From NCBI GenBank assembly GCA_021736205.1, contig JAIPGF010000006.1, positions 1 through 64,000 of the forward strand: a stretch of 64,000 nt of DNA, given 5' to 3'. How positions within the stretch are numbered: position 1 is the first letter of the stretch; every line of letters starts with the position of its first letter. Source of the DNA: Candidatus Izemoplasma sp. Lineage in GTDB: Bacteria > Bacillota_I > Bacilli_A > Izemoplasmatales > Izemoplasmataceae. A program made the position numbers and the translations under genes. Under the pieces are notes generated by a model, which saw only the letters and a program-made list of their open reading frames with translations, was not told where the DNA came from and did no database searches. Positions 15,712 through 23,122 of the stretch are shown piece by piece.

Positions 15712-15748
15712 GCCGTCGGTCGGGGTTCGAATCCCTCCCGGAATGCCT
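15704..15748 (+). repeat. tRNA-Arg 3'-half repeat, copy 9
   Basis: 45 bp; one G missing from the T-stem and the final A changed (GCCT). Preceded by AAGAAA (class I arm). It supplies the stop codon of the methyltransferase frame. Confidence 0.88.
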
Positions 15749-15760
15749 TTTTAAACGAAA

Positions 15761-15790
15761 TAGTTAAGTATTTTAGGGCTTAACTTTTTT
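15761..15790 (+). terminator. Intrinsic terminator after copy 9
   Basis: TAGTTAAG...CTTAACT stem with T6. Confidence 0.8.
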
Positions 15791-15794
15791 ATCG

Positions 15795-16079
15795 CTAAAT
15801 TGATAATAATACAATCATAAGAAAGAATTGATATGATAAAACACCAATAAAATGACCAGATATAAAGATTTTCCGGATTTTTAGGAAAACACATAAAGTA
15901 AAAAAATTAAAGAAAATCATTTCATTCCATCTAAATAGAGTATTTACAAAAAGATAATTATAAAAGGGGTACACTAAAGTTCGAAGGCACTGATTATGTT
16001 TTGTATACTTATCTTTTGAAGTTACTTCATACAAAAAAACTGATGTTCGAAAAATTAGCACAGGCGCATCGAGTGCCAA
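15795..16079 (-). other. Doubtful 94-codon frame
   Basis: A minus-strand frame with aromatic, hydrophobic C-terminus but no clear RBS and no recognisable motif. It may be a decayed membrane protein or chance. The gap 15749-16182 holds nothing else apart from the terminator and the presumable promoter (GATATAATATAG near 16110) of the lipoprotein gene at 16183. Confidence 0.25.
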
Positions 16080-16182
16080 TTATTAGATATTTGTAAAATA
16101 CCAATGGCAATGATATAATATAGTAATTAAAAAGGGTTATTGATGTTTAATAACTTAAATCTATGATATAAGGTGATGAGAT

Positions 16183-16464
16183 TTGAAAACGAAATTAGTT
16201 TTTATAACAGTAATAATATTATTATTAGTTGGTTGTAGTAAAAATATACTAGATGAACCGATATACATTGAAGATACTTGTGACGGAAGAAATAGTGTGT
16301 TATTTTCAATGAGTGATGGGAGCGGTACAGCGAAAATCAACGTAGAATATTATATGCCAATTACAGATAATGAAGATGGTACATTTGATTATGAAGTAAG
16401 TGATGGATATGAAGTTGTGGTTTATGAAAATGTTGAAGATGTAGATATTCGATGCAATGAATAA
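16183..16464 (+). CDS. Small lipoprotein
   Basis: 93 aa starting with TTG after AAGGTGATGAGA. Lipobox LVGC at about residues 15-18, so lipid-anchored at the outer face of the membrane. The mature part is acidic with two further Cys (DTCDG and DIRC). Single-gene cassette ended by copy 10. Unknown family. The 18522 pseudogene is another small lipoprotein in the array without clear similarity. Confidence 0.65.
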   Translation: MKTKLVFITVIILLLVGCSKNILDEPIYIEDTCDGRNSVLFSMSDGSGTAKINVEYYMPITDNEDGTFDYEVSDGYEVVVYENVEDVDIRCNE

Positions 16465-16632
16465 AGTTATCCTCTAGTTGGAAAAAATATTTAGATCGGA
16501 TAATCCAAATTTTAAGGATTGGTGATTGAAAGATTACACATAATTGACACGTGTAAAATGGGATAAGTATTTAAATTACTAGATAAGTATGAAATAGATT
16601 GCAAAAAGAACCTTTTAAATCTAGACGATTTA

Positions 16633-16678
16633 CCTTCTAAGCCGTCGGTCGGGGGTTCGAATCTCTCCCAGAATGCCA
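16633..16678 (+). repeat. tRNA-Arg 3'-half repeat, copy 10
   Basis: 46 bp with two changes from copy 1 (AATCTCTCCCAGAATGCCA). The preceding arm is TAGACGATTTA (class II). Confidence 0.9.
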
Positions 16679-16689
16679 TTTTAACGCAT

Positions 16690-16717
16690 AGGTTAGCCAT
16701 TTAGGCTAACCTTTTTT
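16690..16717 (+). terminator. Intrinsic terminator after copy 10
   Basis: AGGTTAGCC-ATTTA-GGCTAACCT perfect stem with T run. Confidence 0.85.
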
Positions 16718-16787
16718 AAATATTATACAACGTGACTAAAAATACAGGAATACTATCCTTGTTATTATCGATTTGACTAGCAAATTG

Positions 16788-16838
16788 AGTATGGTGGAAA
16801 TTAAACGTTAGTTATCTGTAGTATCATATGCATATAAC
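16788..16838 (+). repeat. B-family repeat, copy B4 (short)
   Basis: TGGTGGAAATTAAACGTTAG then TATCTGTAGTATCATATGCA, matching the first 50 bp of B3, after which similarity ends. No gene in the surrounding gap (16718-16926). Confidence 0.55.
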
Positions 16839-16926
16839 TAAAGGAGAGAAAGACAGATGCTAATTAGATAAATTAATATTCACAAGAAATGAGAGAACAA
16901 GCAGTTATTAAAAAGAAAAAATAAAT

Positions 16927-16955
16927 TTGATTTCCTCCATAAAATTGATTATAAT
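16927..16955 (+). promoter_or_regulatory. Promoter of the AbiE toxin-antitoxin operon
   Basis: TTGATT (16927-16932), 17-bp spacer, TATAAT (16950-16955). TTTCCTCC at 16931-16938 is the inverse of the GGAGGAAA at the RBS (about 16967-16974), an inverted repeat that could be the antitoxin's operator. Confidence 0.7.
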
Positions 16956-16978
16956 ACAATTATAAGGAGGAAATATAC

Positions 16979-17581
16979 ATGATAAAAACAACTGATGAAC
17001 TTGTTGCAGTATATAAAGATTATTCTGATCCCTTAGGAAAAATACACAGAGAAATCAAAAAAGGGAATCTTATTCCACTTAAAAAAGGCATATATGAAAC
17101 TGATAAAACAATTCCTGGTCACTATCTTTCAGGAATAATTTATGGTCCATCTTACTTGTCGTTTGAATTCGCTTTATCCTATCATGGGCTGATTCCCGAA
17201 AGAGTATACACATATACAAGTGCAACGTATAATAAAAACAAATCAAAACGATATAAAAATGCCTTTGGTTTGTATACTTATCGCGATATACCAAATAAAG
17301 CATATCCTTATGGTGTGAAAAGTTATATTGAAAACGGGTACTCATATATAGTTGCGATACCTGAAAAAGCACTTTGTGATAGATTGTATATCGCATCCCC
17401 TCAAACAAGTATGAAAAACTTAAAGTCTTTGCTTTTTGAAGACTTGAGGATTGAAAAGGAAGATTTTTACAATCTAGATTTAAAAAAAGTAATAAAGTTA
17501 TCAGAATTATACCCATCATCTAATATGAAAATACTAAAAAAAATACTATTGAAGGAGGTAAAGAAAAATGACAGTCATTGA
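16979..17581 (+). CDS. abiEi: AbiEi-type antitoxin (type IV toxin-antitoxin)
   Basis: 200 aa. N-terminal winged-helix part (about 1-50: IHREIKKGNLIPLKKGIYE) followed by the AbiEi core YLSGIIYGPSYLSFEFALSY, YGVKSY and IAIPEKALCDRLY-type segments (here VAIPEKALCDRLY). AbiEi proteins neutralise AbiEii indirectly and repress their own promoter. RBS AAGGAGGAAA. It overlaps the toxin gene by 14 nt. The presence of a complete TA operon inside the cassette array fits a stabilising role known for TA cassettes in integrons. Confidence 0.88.
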   Translation: MIKTTDELVAVYKDYSDPLGKIHREIKKGNLIPLKKGIYETDKTIPGHYLSGIIYGPSYLSFEFALSYHGLIPERVYTYTSATYNKNKSKRYKNAFGLYTYRDIPNKAYPYGVKSYIENGYSYIVAIPEKALCDRLYIASPQTSMKNLKSLLFEDLRIEKEDFYNLDLKKVIKLSELYPSSNMKILKKILLKEVKKNDSH

Positions 17582-18434
17582 ACAGATGTTAAACAAATAT
17601 ACTCTGAATAACATTGAAGATGAAAAGAATGCGATAAAAGAGATTATGCAAGAAGTAACACTATCTGGACTAGCAAGAACTGACTTTTTTAAACATGCAG
17701 CTTTTTATGGTGGAACTGCATTGAGGATGTTCTATGGACTCAATCGATTTTCAGAAGATTTAGATTTTACATTGTTATCTCCATCGGAAGACTTTAATTT
17801 TGATAAGTATTTACCAGCAGTTAAAGAAGCGGTGGAATCTCTCGGGTTGGAGTTTGAAGTTGGTAATAAAAAGAAAAATTTTAAAACCAACATTAAATCT
17901 GCATTCTTAAAAGGAAACACGAGAAAACAGTTTTTGATTTTTTATCCAAATACAACTCATTTAAATCAAATCAACAACAATGAGAAGATTAAAATTAAAT
18001 TTGAGATTGATGTGAATCCTCCCTTACATGCAACAACCGAGTTTAAATATAGACTACTTCCAAATACGTATCAAGTTAGAATATATGATAAATCGTCATT
18101 ATTTGCAGGAAAACTACATGCGATAATAGCGAGAAAATGGAAACATAGAACAAAAGGCAGAGATTTCTACGATTTTGTTTTCTACATTGCAAATGAGGTT
18201 CCAGTCAACCTACACCACTTAGAGGCTAGACTAAAACAAACAATGACAATAGATTCAGATTCGATTTTATCATTGGAATCATTAAAAGAACTCCTCTATA
18301 ATCGTTTAAAAGAAATCGATTTTGAGAAAGCCAAACTAGATGTAATTCCATTCATTAAAGACGATGGTGATCTAAATTCATGGAATGAAGAGTTTTTTAA
18401 AAATATAATAAATGACTTGAAAGTTAAAGAATAG
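17568..18434 (+). CDS. abiEii: AbiEii-type nucleotidyltransferase toxin
   Basis: 288 aa. The nucleotidyltransferase signature is visible: YGGTALRMFYGLNRFSEDLD (about 49-68; GG followed by the DLDF carboxylates), then the conserved KFEIDVNP and SSLFAGKLHAIIARKWKHRTKGRDFYDF region (about 180-205). AbiEii toxins modify their RNA or nucleotide targets with NTPs and arrest growth or abort phage infection. RBS AAGGAGGTAAAG lies within the end of the antitoxin gene. Length is usual for the family, no lesions seen. Confidence 0.88.
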   Translation: MTVIEQMLNKYTLNNIEDEKNAIKEIMQEVTLSGLARTDFFKHAAFYGGTALRMFYGLNRFSEDLDFTLLSPSEDFNFDKYLPAVKEAVESLGLEFEVGNKKKNFKTNIKSAFLKGNTRKQFLIFYPNTTHLNQINNNEKIKIKFEIDVNPPLHATTEFKYRLLPNTYQVRIYDKSSLFAGKLHAIIARKWKHRTKGRDFYDFVFYIANEVPVNLHHLEARLKQTMTIDSDSILSLESLKELLYNRLKEIDFEKAKLDVIPFIKDDGDLNSWNEEFFKNIINDLKVKE

Positions 18435-18521
18435 AAAAATGGTATAATCTTTACTTTCTATAGTATTAATTTAGTAAGATGTTTTAATGTGGTATAACAT
18501 TACTACAAAAAGATTGATTAT

Positions 18522-19078
18522 ATGAAGATTAAGTTTATGTTTTTATGGGTATTCTTAATAGCGTTGCTAGGGTGTTCAGAAGAAAATGTTGATTATGAAT
18601 CAATATATGAGGATCATTACAGTAGTGTAGAATATAATGGAAGCAATTTAGAATTCGATTTATGTGCGAATTAAATCGAAAGCACTTCACTTCATATCGA
18701 AATAGAGGTTATTTATCGCTATGATAATTTGAACGATATGATAGAAGATGATTATGCTAATTTTGTTTATGGTGAGGTTTATAGGTAGAAGATTACAACT
18801 GTATTTCTGACAGCGTATACATTATGGTATATGATACTGAGTTTACAAACGATTCATGGAAGTTAATTCGAGTAAATGTAACTGATGATTTAAACATAAG
18901 TGTAGGAAACAGATATATTGTTAATCTTCATTATAATGAAGATAATGATGTCTACTTCATATCACAACAGTCTGATTCAATAATAAGATTTGACTCATCA
19001 AATTCACTATCTGGTGCATTCTTAACAGAAGAGTATCCAAATGATTTAGATAAGTTTATCGATAGTATTTTCAACTAA
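18522..19078 (+). pseudogene. Decayed lipoprotein gene
   Basis: The ATG at 18522 opens a signal segment with lipobox LLGC (about residues 16-19) followed by acidic sequence. An in-frame TAA at 18672-18674 interrupts it, the frame continues, and a frameshift near 18785-18795 moves the rest (VEDYNCISDSVYIMVYDTEF...) into another frame that ends at 19076-19078. At least two lesions, so inactive. The upstream TATAAC at about 18490 may be the old promoter. Confidence 0.7.
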
Positions 19079-19091
19079 CATTGGTTAGAAA

Positions 19092-19136
19092 TCTTCTAAG
19101 CGTCAGTCGGGCAGTCTAATTCCTTTCGGAATGCTA
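19092..19136 (+). repeat. tRNA-Arg 3'-half repeat, copy 11 (degenerate, last)
   Basis: 45 bp with many changes (TCTTCTAAGCGTCAGTCGGG, broken T-arm, CGGAATGCTA end). Last copy in the window; typical chromosome genes follow. Preceded by TAGAAA (class I arm). Confidence 0.7.
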
Positions 19137-19250
19137 TTTGAAAAGAAAAAAGTTAAGCCGAAAATCAGTTCAATTTATCCCCCCACTTATGATCTCTTCA
19201 ATATCCTTGAAGAAGGATTTTTCTTGAATAAACTAGATAAACATATAAAA

Positions 19251-19275
19251 AAAAAGGTGCAACAATGCACCTTTT
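19251..19275. terminator. Terminator of the minus-strand gene 19280
   Basis: AAAAAGGTGC-AACAAT-GCACCTTTT; A and T tracts allow use in both directions. Confidence 0.85.
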
Positions 19276-19279
19276 AGTA

Positions 19280-20023
19280 TTATCTAGGATATAGATCTCC
19301 CATTTCTTTTGTTTCAAGAGCTGCAATTCTTTGTCGTTGTGATTTGATAAGACTAACATAATATTCTTCCTTATCTTTGACCTCCTCAACCATTCCATCA
19401 ACATAATCAACAAATTCTTGTTCAGAAAGCTTTTTATCAACATTTCTAGTTGCAAGAGCAAATAAGTTATCGCCAGTCATTGTAATATGATCATTGTTAG
19501 GTATGTAGTGAAAGTATAGATTTTCATTTATTATTGGAACAAAACGAATTGCTAAGTTCTCAGGATTCTTTTTACGTTCAATTACAGAAACAGATGTGGT
19601 TGCACGTAAGAAGGTGATAGGGTAGGTTTTAACTTCTTTTGGAATTTCAATTTCCTCTGTTAAACTACTTGTATCTAACACAAACATTAGTCTATAATCT
19701 ACTGATAGATTAGCTTCGGTTTCCTCATGTAATTTTGTAAGCTCTTTATGTGCTTTCTCGTACTCTTTCTCTTTAAATGTTTTTAGTTCTTTAACATGAT
19801 TTAACAATTCTGTGGTTTTACGTTTATTGTCTTTATCAAAATGAATTTCTTCTAGAACAATCGTTCCTTTCACGTGAAAGGTTTTTGAGTCCGTTTCCTG
19901 ATATTTTGTATAACTGTGTTTATACTTTTTCTGTAATACATTTCCGTTTTCATATAATCTTACGAGTTCAAATCCTCTTGATGAGTGATTACTTCGTTTC
20001 TTGTAAATAAGTCTTGGTTTCAT
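19280..20023 (-). CDS. Unknown protein with coiled-coil segments
   Basis: 247 aa, soluble, no signal peptide. Basic N-terminus (KPRLIYKKRSN), a Lys/Glu-rich predicted coiled coil at about 85-120 (LKTFKEKEYEKAHKELTKLHEE), a beta-rich centre, and a second helical segment near the C-terminus. ATG preceded by an AGGAGGTT-type RBS (complement of AACCTCCT). No known motif. First gene right of the tRNA-derived array and on the opposite strand, so it may be resident chromosome or the outer end of the island. Confidence 0.7.
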   Translation of the reverse strand: MKPRLIYKKRSNHSSRGFELVRLYENGNVLQKKYKHSYTKYQETDSKTFHVKGTIVLEEIHFDKDNKRKTTELLNHVKELKTFKEKEYEKAHKELTKLHEETEANLSVDYRLMFVLDTSSLTEEIEIPKEVKTYPITFLRATTSVSVIERKKNPENLAIRFVPIINENLYFHYIPNNDHITMTGDNLFALATRNVDKKLSEQEFVDYVDGMVEEVKDKEEYYVSLIKSQRQRIAALETKEMGDLYPR

Positions 20024-20300
20024 ATTAACCTCCTATTTATAATCTTTATTATTACAATAATTATACCATATAAAACAAGCGTTTACATACAATACACATA
20101 ATTTATAACGATGCTTATATATAAGACAAAGCATTAAAACGTATTGTTTGGAAGTTAGCAACATATTGTAATTAACATGTGATATATGTAAAAGGTTGTC
20201 ACTTTGCATTTTAAAAGCAACTAATGCTCACACTTAGATTTGTGTTTTATTTATAGAAAATACGTTTACGTGGTAAAAATAACTTAACAAAGAAAGTTAT
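20024..20300. other. Intergenic, no feature recognised
   Basis: AT-rich. The minus-strand promoter of the 19280 gene probably lies near 20050-20080 (TTATACCATATAAAA). Nothing else seen. Confidence 0.4.
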
Positions 20301-20396
20301 ATGATTATGAAATTTTATAAAAATCCTGTGTTTTGGATTTTATTAATAATCTTTTTTCCTGCAGCTATAATTTATTACTTTGTAGTTTATTATTAA
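20301..20396 (+). CDS. 31-aa hydrophobic small protein
   Basis: MIMKFYKNPVFWILLIIFF opens a 31-codon frame, one transmembrane helix with a short basic N-terminus, ended by TAA and followed 60 nt later by a good intrinsic terminator (20456). The RBS is weak (AGAAAG). The isolated position with a dedicated terminator supports a real small membrane peptide, but it could be chance. Confidence 0.4.
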   Translation: MIMKFYKNPVFWILLIIFFPAAIIYYFVVYY

Positions 20397-20455
20397 ATTG
20401 ATTCCATGTAATGATATCTAAACCTATTTTAGTATGTTAAAATTCCAATCAATTC

Positions 20456-20480
20456 AAAAAAAGACTTTAATGTCTTTTTT
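20456..20480. terminator. Intrinsic terminator
   Basis: AAAAAAAGAC-TTTAAT-GTCTTTTTT, usable in both directions. Confidence 0.8.
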
Positions 20481-20548
20481 AATATACTACTTGTTTTTAT
20501 ATTTTTCATGACATTATATATATTTAAGAATGATACTTGAAAAGAATA

Positions 20549-20574
20549 GGATCTTAGCAAGTTTGCTAAGATCC
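20549..20574. terminator. Long inverted repeat at the 3' end of the OsmC pseudogene
   Basis: GGATCTTAGCAA-GT-TTGCTAAGATCC, a perfect 12-bp stem downstream of the minus-strand OsmC gene. Confidence 0.7.
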
Positions 20575-20584
20575 TAAATACATA

Positions 20585-21010
20585 TTATTCTAATATAATT
20601 CCTGCGTTTTCAAATTTTACTGCATGCTCAATTGAGTCCCCCACTGGACAACTTCGTTCAACAAATTGAACAAACTTCTCCATTTTATTTCGTGGTTCGT
20701 TGGTCTTGAAATGGATTTTATAACGAACTTCTTGAAGCCCTGGTCTTACATCAGATTTCCCCATAAATCCATCTAAATCAATATCCCCCTTAATATCTAC
20801 ATAAAAATCTTCGTAGGTTATTTTATGTGCTTTTGCAAATGCTGCAACAACGATTGCTTGGCATCCACCTAGGGCACTCAATAAAACCTCTCAGGATGTA
20901 TGTGATATGAATCACAACGCATAATCCAAAATACTATTTTACCTTTTTTCTTTTGGAAACCCGCTTGGTTATTTATCGTTTGATTTAATGTTGTAAAAAA
21001 AGTTATCCAT
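20585..21010 (-). pseudogene. OsmC-family peroxidase-like gene, decayed N-terminal half
   Basis: The C-terminal 98 codons (VLLSALGGCQAIVVAAFAKA..., ending with the second conserved Cys in RSCPVGDSIEH) are intact OsmC family sequence, with both thiol cysteines. The family needs about 40 more N-terminal residues. Upstream, the ATG at 21010, a frame TTLNQTINNQAGFQ and the SPEEVLLSALGGC joint are all recognisable but sit in different frames, with stops (TGA) in between and a T7 homopolymer at the first shift. OsmC proteins detoxify organic hydroperoxides. At least two lesions, so probably inactive; a shortened product from the TTG at 20881 is conceivable. Confidence 0.7.
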
Positions 21011-21224
21011 ACAAAGATTAAAAGAAAAGAAGATAGACTATGAATATATAATAGATAAAGAGGCTAGATATATTACAGATATCATTATCCACATGAGATT
21101 ATATAGCACATCATTTTTAGGAGAAAAGGAAAGTATAACAGAACCAGCTATTGTCTATAAAAAGGACGTTCACTTAGCACTATTATACTTATTTATATTC
21201 CAAAAAGAAAACACAACGAGCTAA
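21000..21224 (+). other. 74-codon open frame without a start, likely gene fragment
   Basis: Open from 21000 to TAA at 21222 on the + strand, encoding KLSIQRLKEKKIDYEY...ARYITDIIIHMR and SFLGEKESITEPAIVY. Composition is protein-like but there is no ATG with an RBS at the front. It overlaps the head of the decayed OsmC gene. Probably the C-terminal remnant of a lost gene. Confidence 0.35.
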
Positions 21225-21267
21225 TCATTGCATTTTCTTTGATTGAAAAATTGTTTTCTTTTGAAGT

Positions 21268-21552
21268 TTACATTACAGTACTTAAAACATCAGGGAAGAA
21301 TGTTGAGATGACAACAAAGGCTAAGATAAGGAAAAAGACAAACCGTATGATTCTCTTGCCAGCTACAAACTCCATTCCTGCAAGTCCTGCTAATGCGTAA
21401 ATTAAATATTGTTGTACGAGATTAAAGTAACCAAGAATATCTTGCATACCTTCAAATGAAAAACCAGTTAATGCTTGAATATTTTTTAAACCAAATATTA
21501 AAATAATTATAAAACCTAAAATAGAACCTAAAAGACTATACAACTTTTTCAT
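21268..21552 (-). CDS. Small membrane protein
   Basis: 94 aa with three hydrophobic segments (about 4-22, 42-62 and 68-92), with GLAGMEFVAGKRIIR as the loop. RBS AAGGAGGGTAAC before the ATG is excellent. No family recognised. Single gene, probably integral membrane. Confidence 0.65.
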   Translation of the reverse strand: MKKLYSLLGSILGFIIILIFGLKNIQALTGFSFEGMQDILGYFNLVQQYLIYALAGLAGMEFVAGKRIIRFVFFLILAFVVISTFFPDVLSTVM

Positions 21553-22038
21553 GTTACCCTCCTTGTGATTATTACCCTAATTATAAATAAAAATTATAAA
21601 TTGGTCAAGTATAAGTGTGGTTTCTTAGTGAAGAATGTCTTGGGGAATAAATTATTTATCATGCTACTCAGTATTTAAATATGCTGTTTATCTTTTCCTG
21701 TAGGATAATCCTTTTTAGAAGAACTGCTTTAATTACTGATAAAACTCTTAATTAGAAGCGGTTTATTAAAAATATTACGTTAAAATTATTGATTATGGTT
21801 GGATTTAACACTATAATACTATCGGTAATAATTATAAATGATGATCAATTCGAGTGTACTATACCCATATTAATGAAAACGTATTAATTTGTAGCAACGA
21901 TATTGAATAATATATTTAAAAGTGTATAATAAAAAATATATGTTAAGGGCTTTGCTTGAATTAGTATTCAAAAATAGGTTATTAAAACCAAATTGAATAA
22001 GATATTAATTTAATCTCTAAAAAAGAAGGATGATATTT
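21553..22038. other. Intergenic region upstream of the potassium uptake operon
   Basis: No gene seen. Very AT-rich. A TATAATA-type -10 near 21915-21935 (AGTGTATAATAAAAAATAT) could start the trk/ktr operon, with a leader of about 100 nt. No clear terminator or riboswitch recognised. Confidence 0.35.
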
Positions 22039-22455
22039 ATGAAGAAACAAAAAGCAATTGTGGTTGGCTCAGGTCGTTTAGGATCACATCTTGCATCTGA
22101 TTTATCTTTAAAAGGGCATGATGTAACTATTGTTGATAAAGTTGAAGACTCATTTAGAAAACTAGGTGATCACTATAGTGGTTTTCGATTTATAGGTGAT
22201 GCGATTGATAGTGAAATCTTAGAAAAAGTTGGCATTAAAGAAGCTGATGTTATTATTGTTACAACTAATAATGACAATACAAATTTATTTATTGGACATA
22301 TAGCAAATATGATTTATAACGTAGACAAGGTTTATGTCCGATTAAGTGATGATGAAAAAAGCACCTTAATCGATGATACAGATATAACAGCTATTTATCC
22401 TTTTAAATTATCTACTGAAGCATTTAATACCCATTTTTGGAGTGATGTTGAATGA
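22039..22455 (+). CDS. TrkA-N domain potassium uptake regulator, first subunit
   Basis: 138 aa. The ATG at 22039 is chosen because AGAAGGA is correctly spaced to it, while the earlier in-frame ATG abuts the RBS. A Rossmann RCK domain with intact GxGxxG (VVGSGRLGSHLA) and the acidic VDK end of beta-2, so NAD(H) or nucleotide binding is expected. The C-terminal TrkA-C (RCK_C) domain is lacking. It overlaps the next gene by 4 nt. It probably forms mixed rings with the second subunit to gate the TrkH-type channel at 23123. Confidence 0.85.
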   Translation: MKKQKAIVVGSGRLGSHLASDLSLKGHDVTIVDKVEDSFRKLGDHYSGFRFIGDAIDSEILEKVGIKEADVIIVTTNNDNTNLFIGHIANMIYNVDKVYVRLSDDEKSTLIDDTDITAIYPFKLSTEAFNTHFWSDVE

Positions 22456-23120
22456 AAATTGTAATTAGTGAAGGTTCTTCTCAAGCTGACTTTTTAGTTA
22501 GAATGTTTCAAAATAAGAAACATCAAATTATTTTAATTAATAGTGATAAAAATATTTGCGAATATTTAAAAAATCACGATAATGTGTTTGTTTACTATGG
22601 AGATCCAACAAAAAAATATGTATTAGAAGAAGCCCAAATAAAAAATGCTGATATTTTTATCTCTCTGAGTGAATCAGATGAACTTAATTATGTTGCTTGT
22701 CAATTAGCTAAAAAGAACTTTAATGTCAGTAAAACAATTGCTACTGTTAGCAATCCAAAAGATGTTAATGTTTTTGAACAATTAGGTATTGATTCTGCAC
22801 TATCTTCAACTTATTTAGTTGCCAAAATTATCGAAAATGAATCATTATCAAATGAAATTTATGAATTACTAAATATTGATAATAATAATGTAACGCTCTC
22901 TAAAATAGAATTGAATGAAGAGAGTAAATTTATTGATGAACAACTTAAAAATTTAGAGTTGCCGATTAACATTAATATAAGTTGTATCTTACGAAATGAT
23001 GATATTATTATTCCAAATGGGAATACTGTATTGAAAGCAAATGATGTATTATATATCGTAACTAAATCTGAAACACTAACTGAATTAAACGATATCTTTG
23101 CATTTACCAAGGAGGGATAG
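22452..23120 (+). CDS. TrkA-type regulator with N and C domains, second subunit
   Basis: 222 aa. RCK_N (about 1-130) plus RCK_C (about 140-222: LSKIELNEESKFIDEQLKNL...VLKANDVLYIVTK). The nucleotide-binding loop is ISEGSSQADFL, without the GxGxxG seen in the first subunit, so nucleotide binding here is doubtful. Together with the 22039 product this reconstitutes a split TrkA. The ATG overlaps the preceding stop (ATGA). It is followed 2 nt later by the channel gene. Confidence 0.85.
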   Translation: MKIVISEGSSQADFLVRMFQNKKHQIILINSDKNICEYLKNHDNVFVYYGDPTKKYVLEEAQIKNADIFISLSESDELNYVACQLAKKNFNVSKTIATVSNPKDVNVFEQLGIDSALSSTYLVAKIIENESLSNEIYELLNIDNNNVTLSKIELNEESKFIDEQLKNLELPININISCILRNDDIIIPNGNTVLKANDVLYIVTKSETLTELNDIFAFTKEG

Positions 23121-23122
23121 AG

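Noticed and set aside
1910-19136. CRISPR array
   Set aside because: The 46-bp repeats are 0.4-3.6 kb apart with genes between them, and no short uniform spacers or cas genes exist.
15042-21010. TGA or stop-codon recoding to explain interrupted genes
   Set aside because: The lesions involve TAG, TAA and TGA plus frameshifts. Intact genes here use TGA as a stop and TGG for Trp, so the code is standard.
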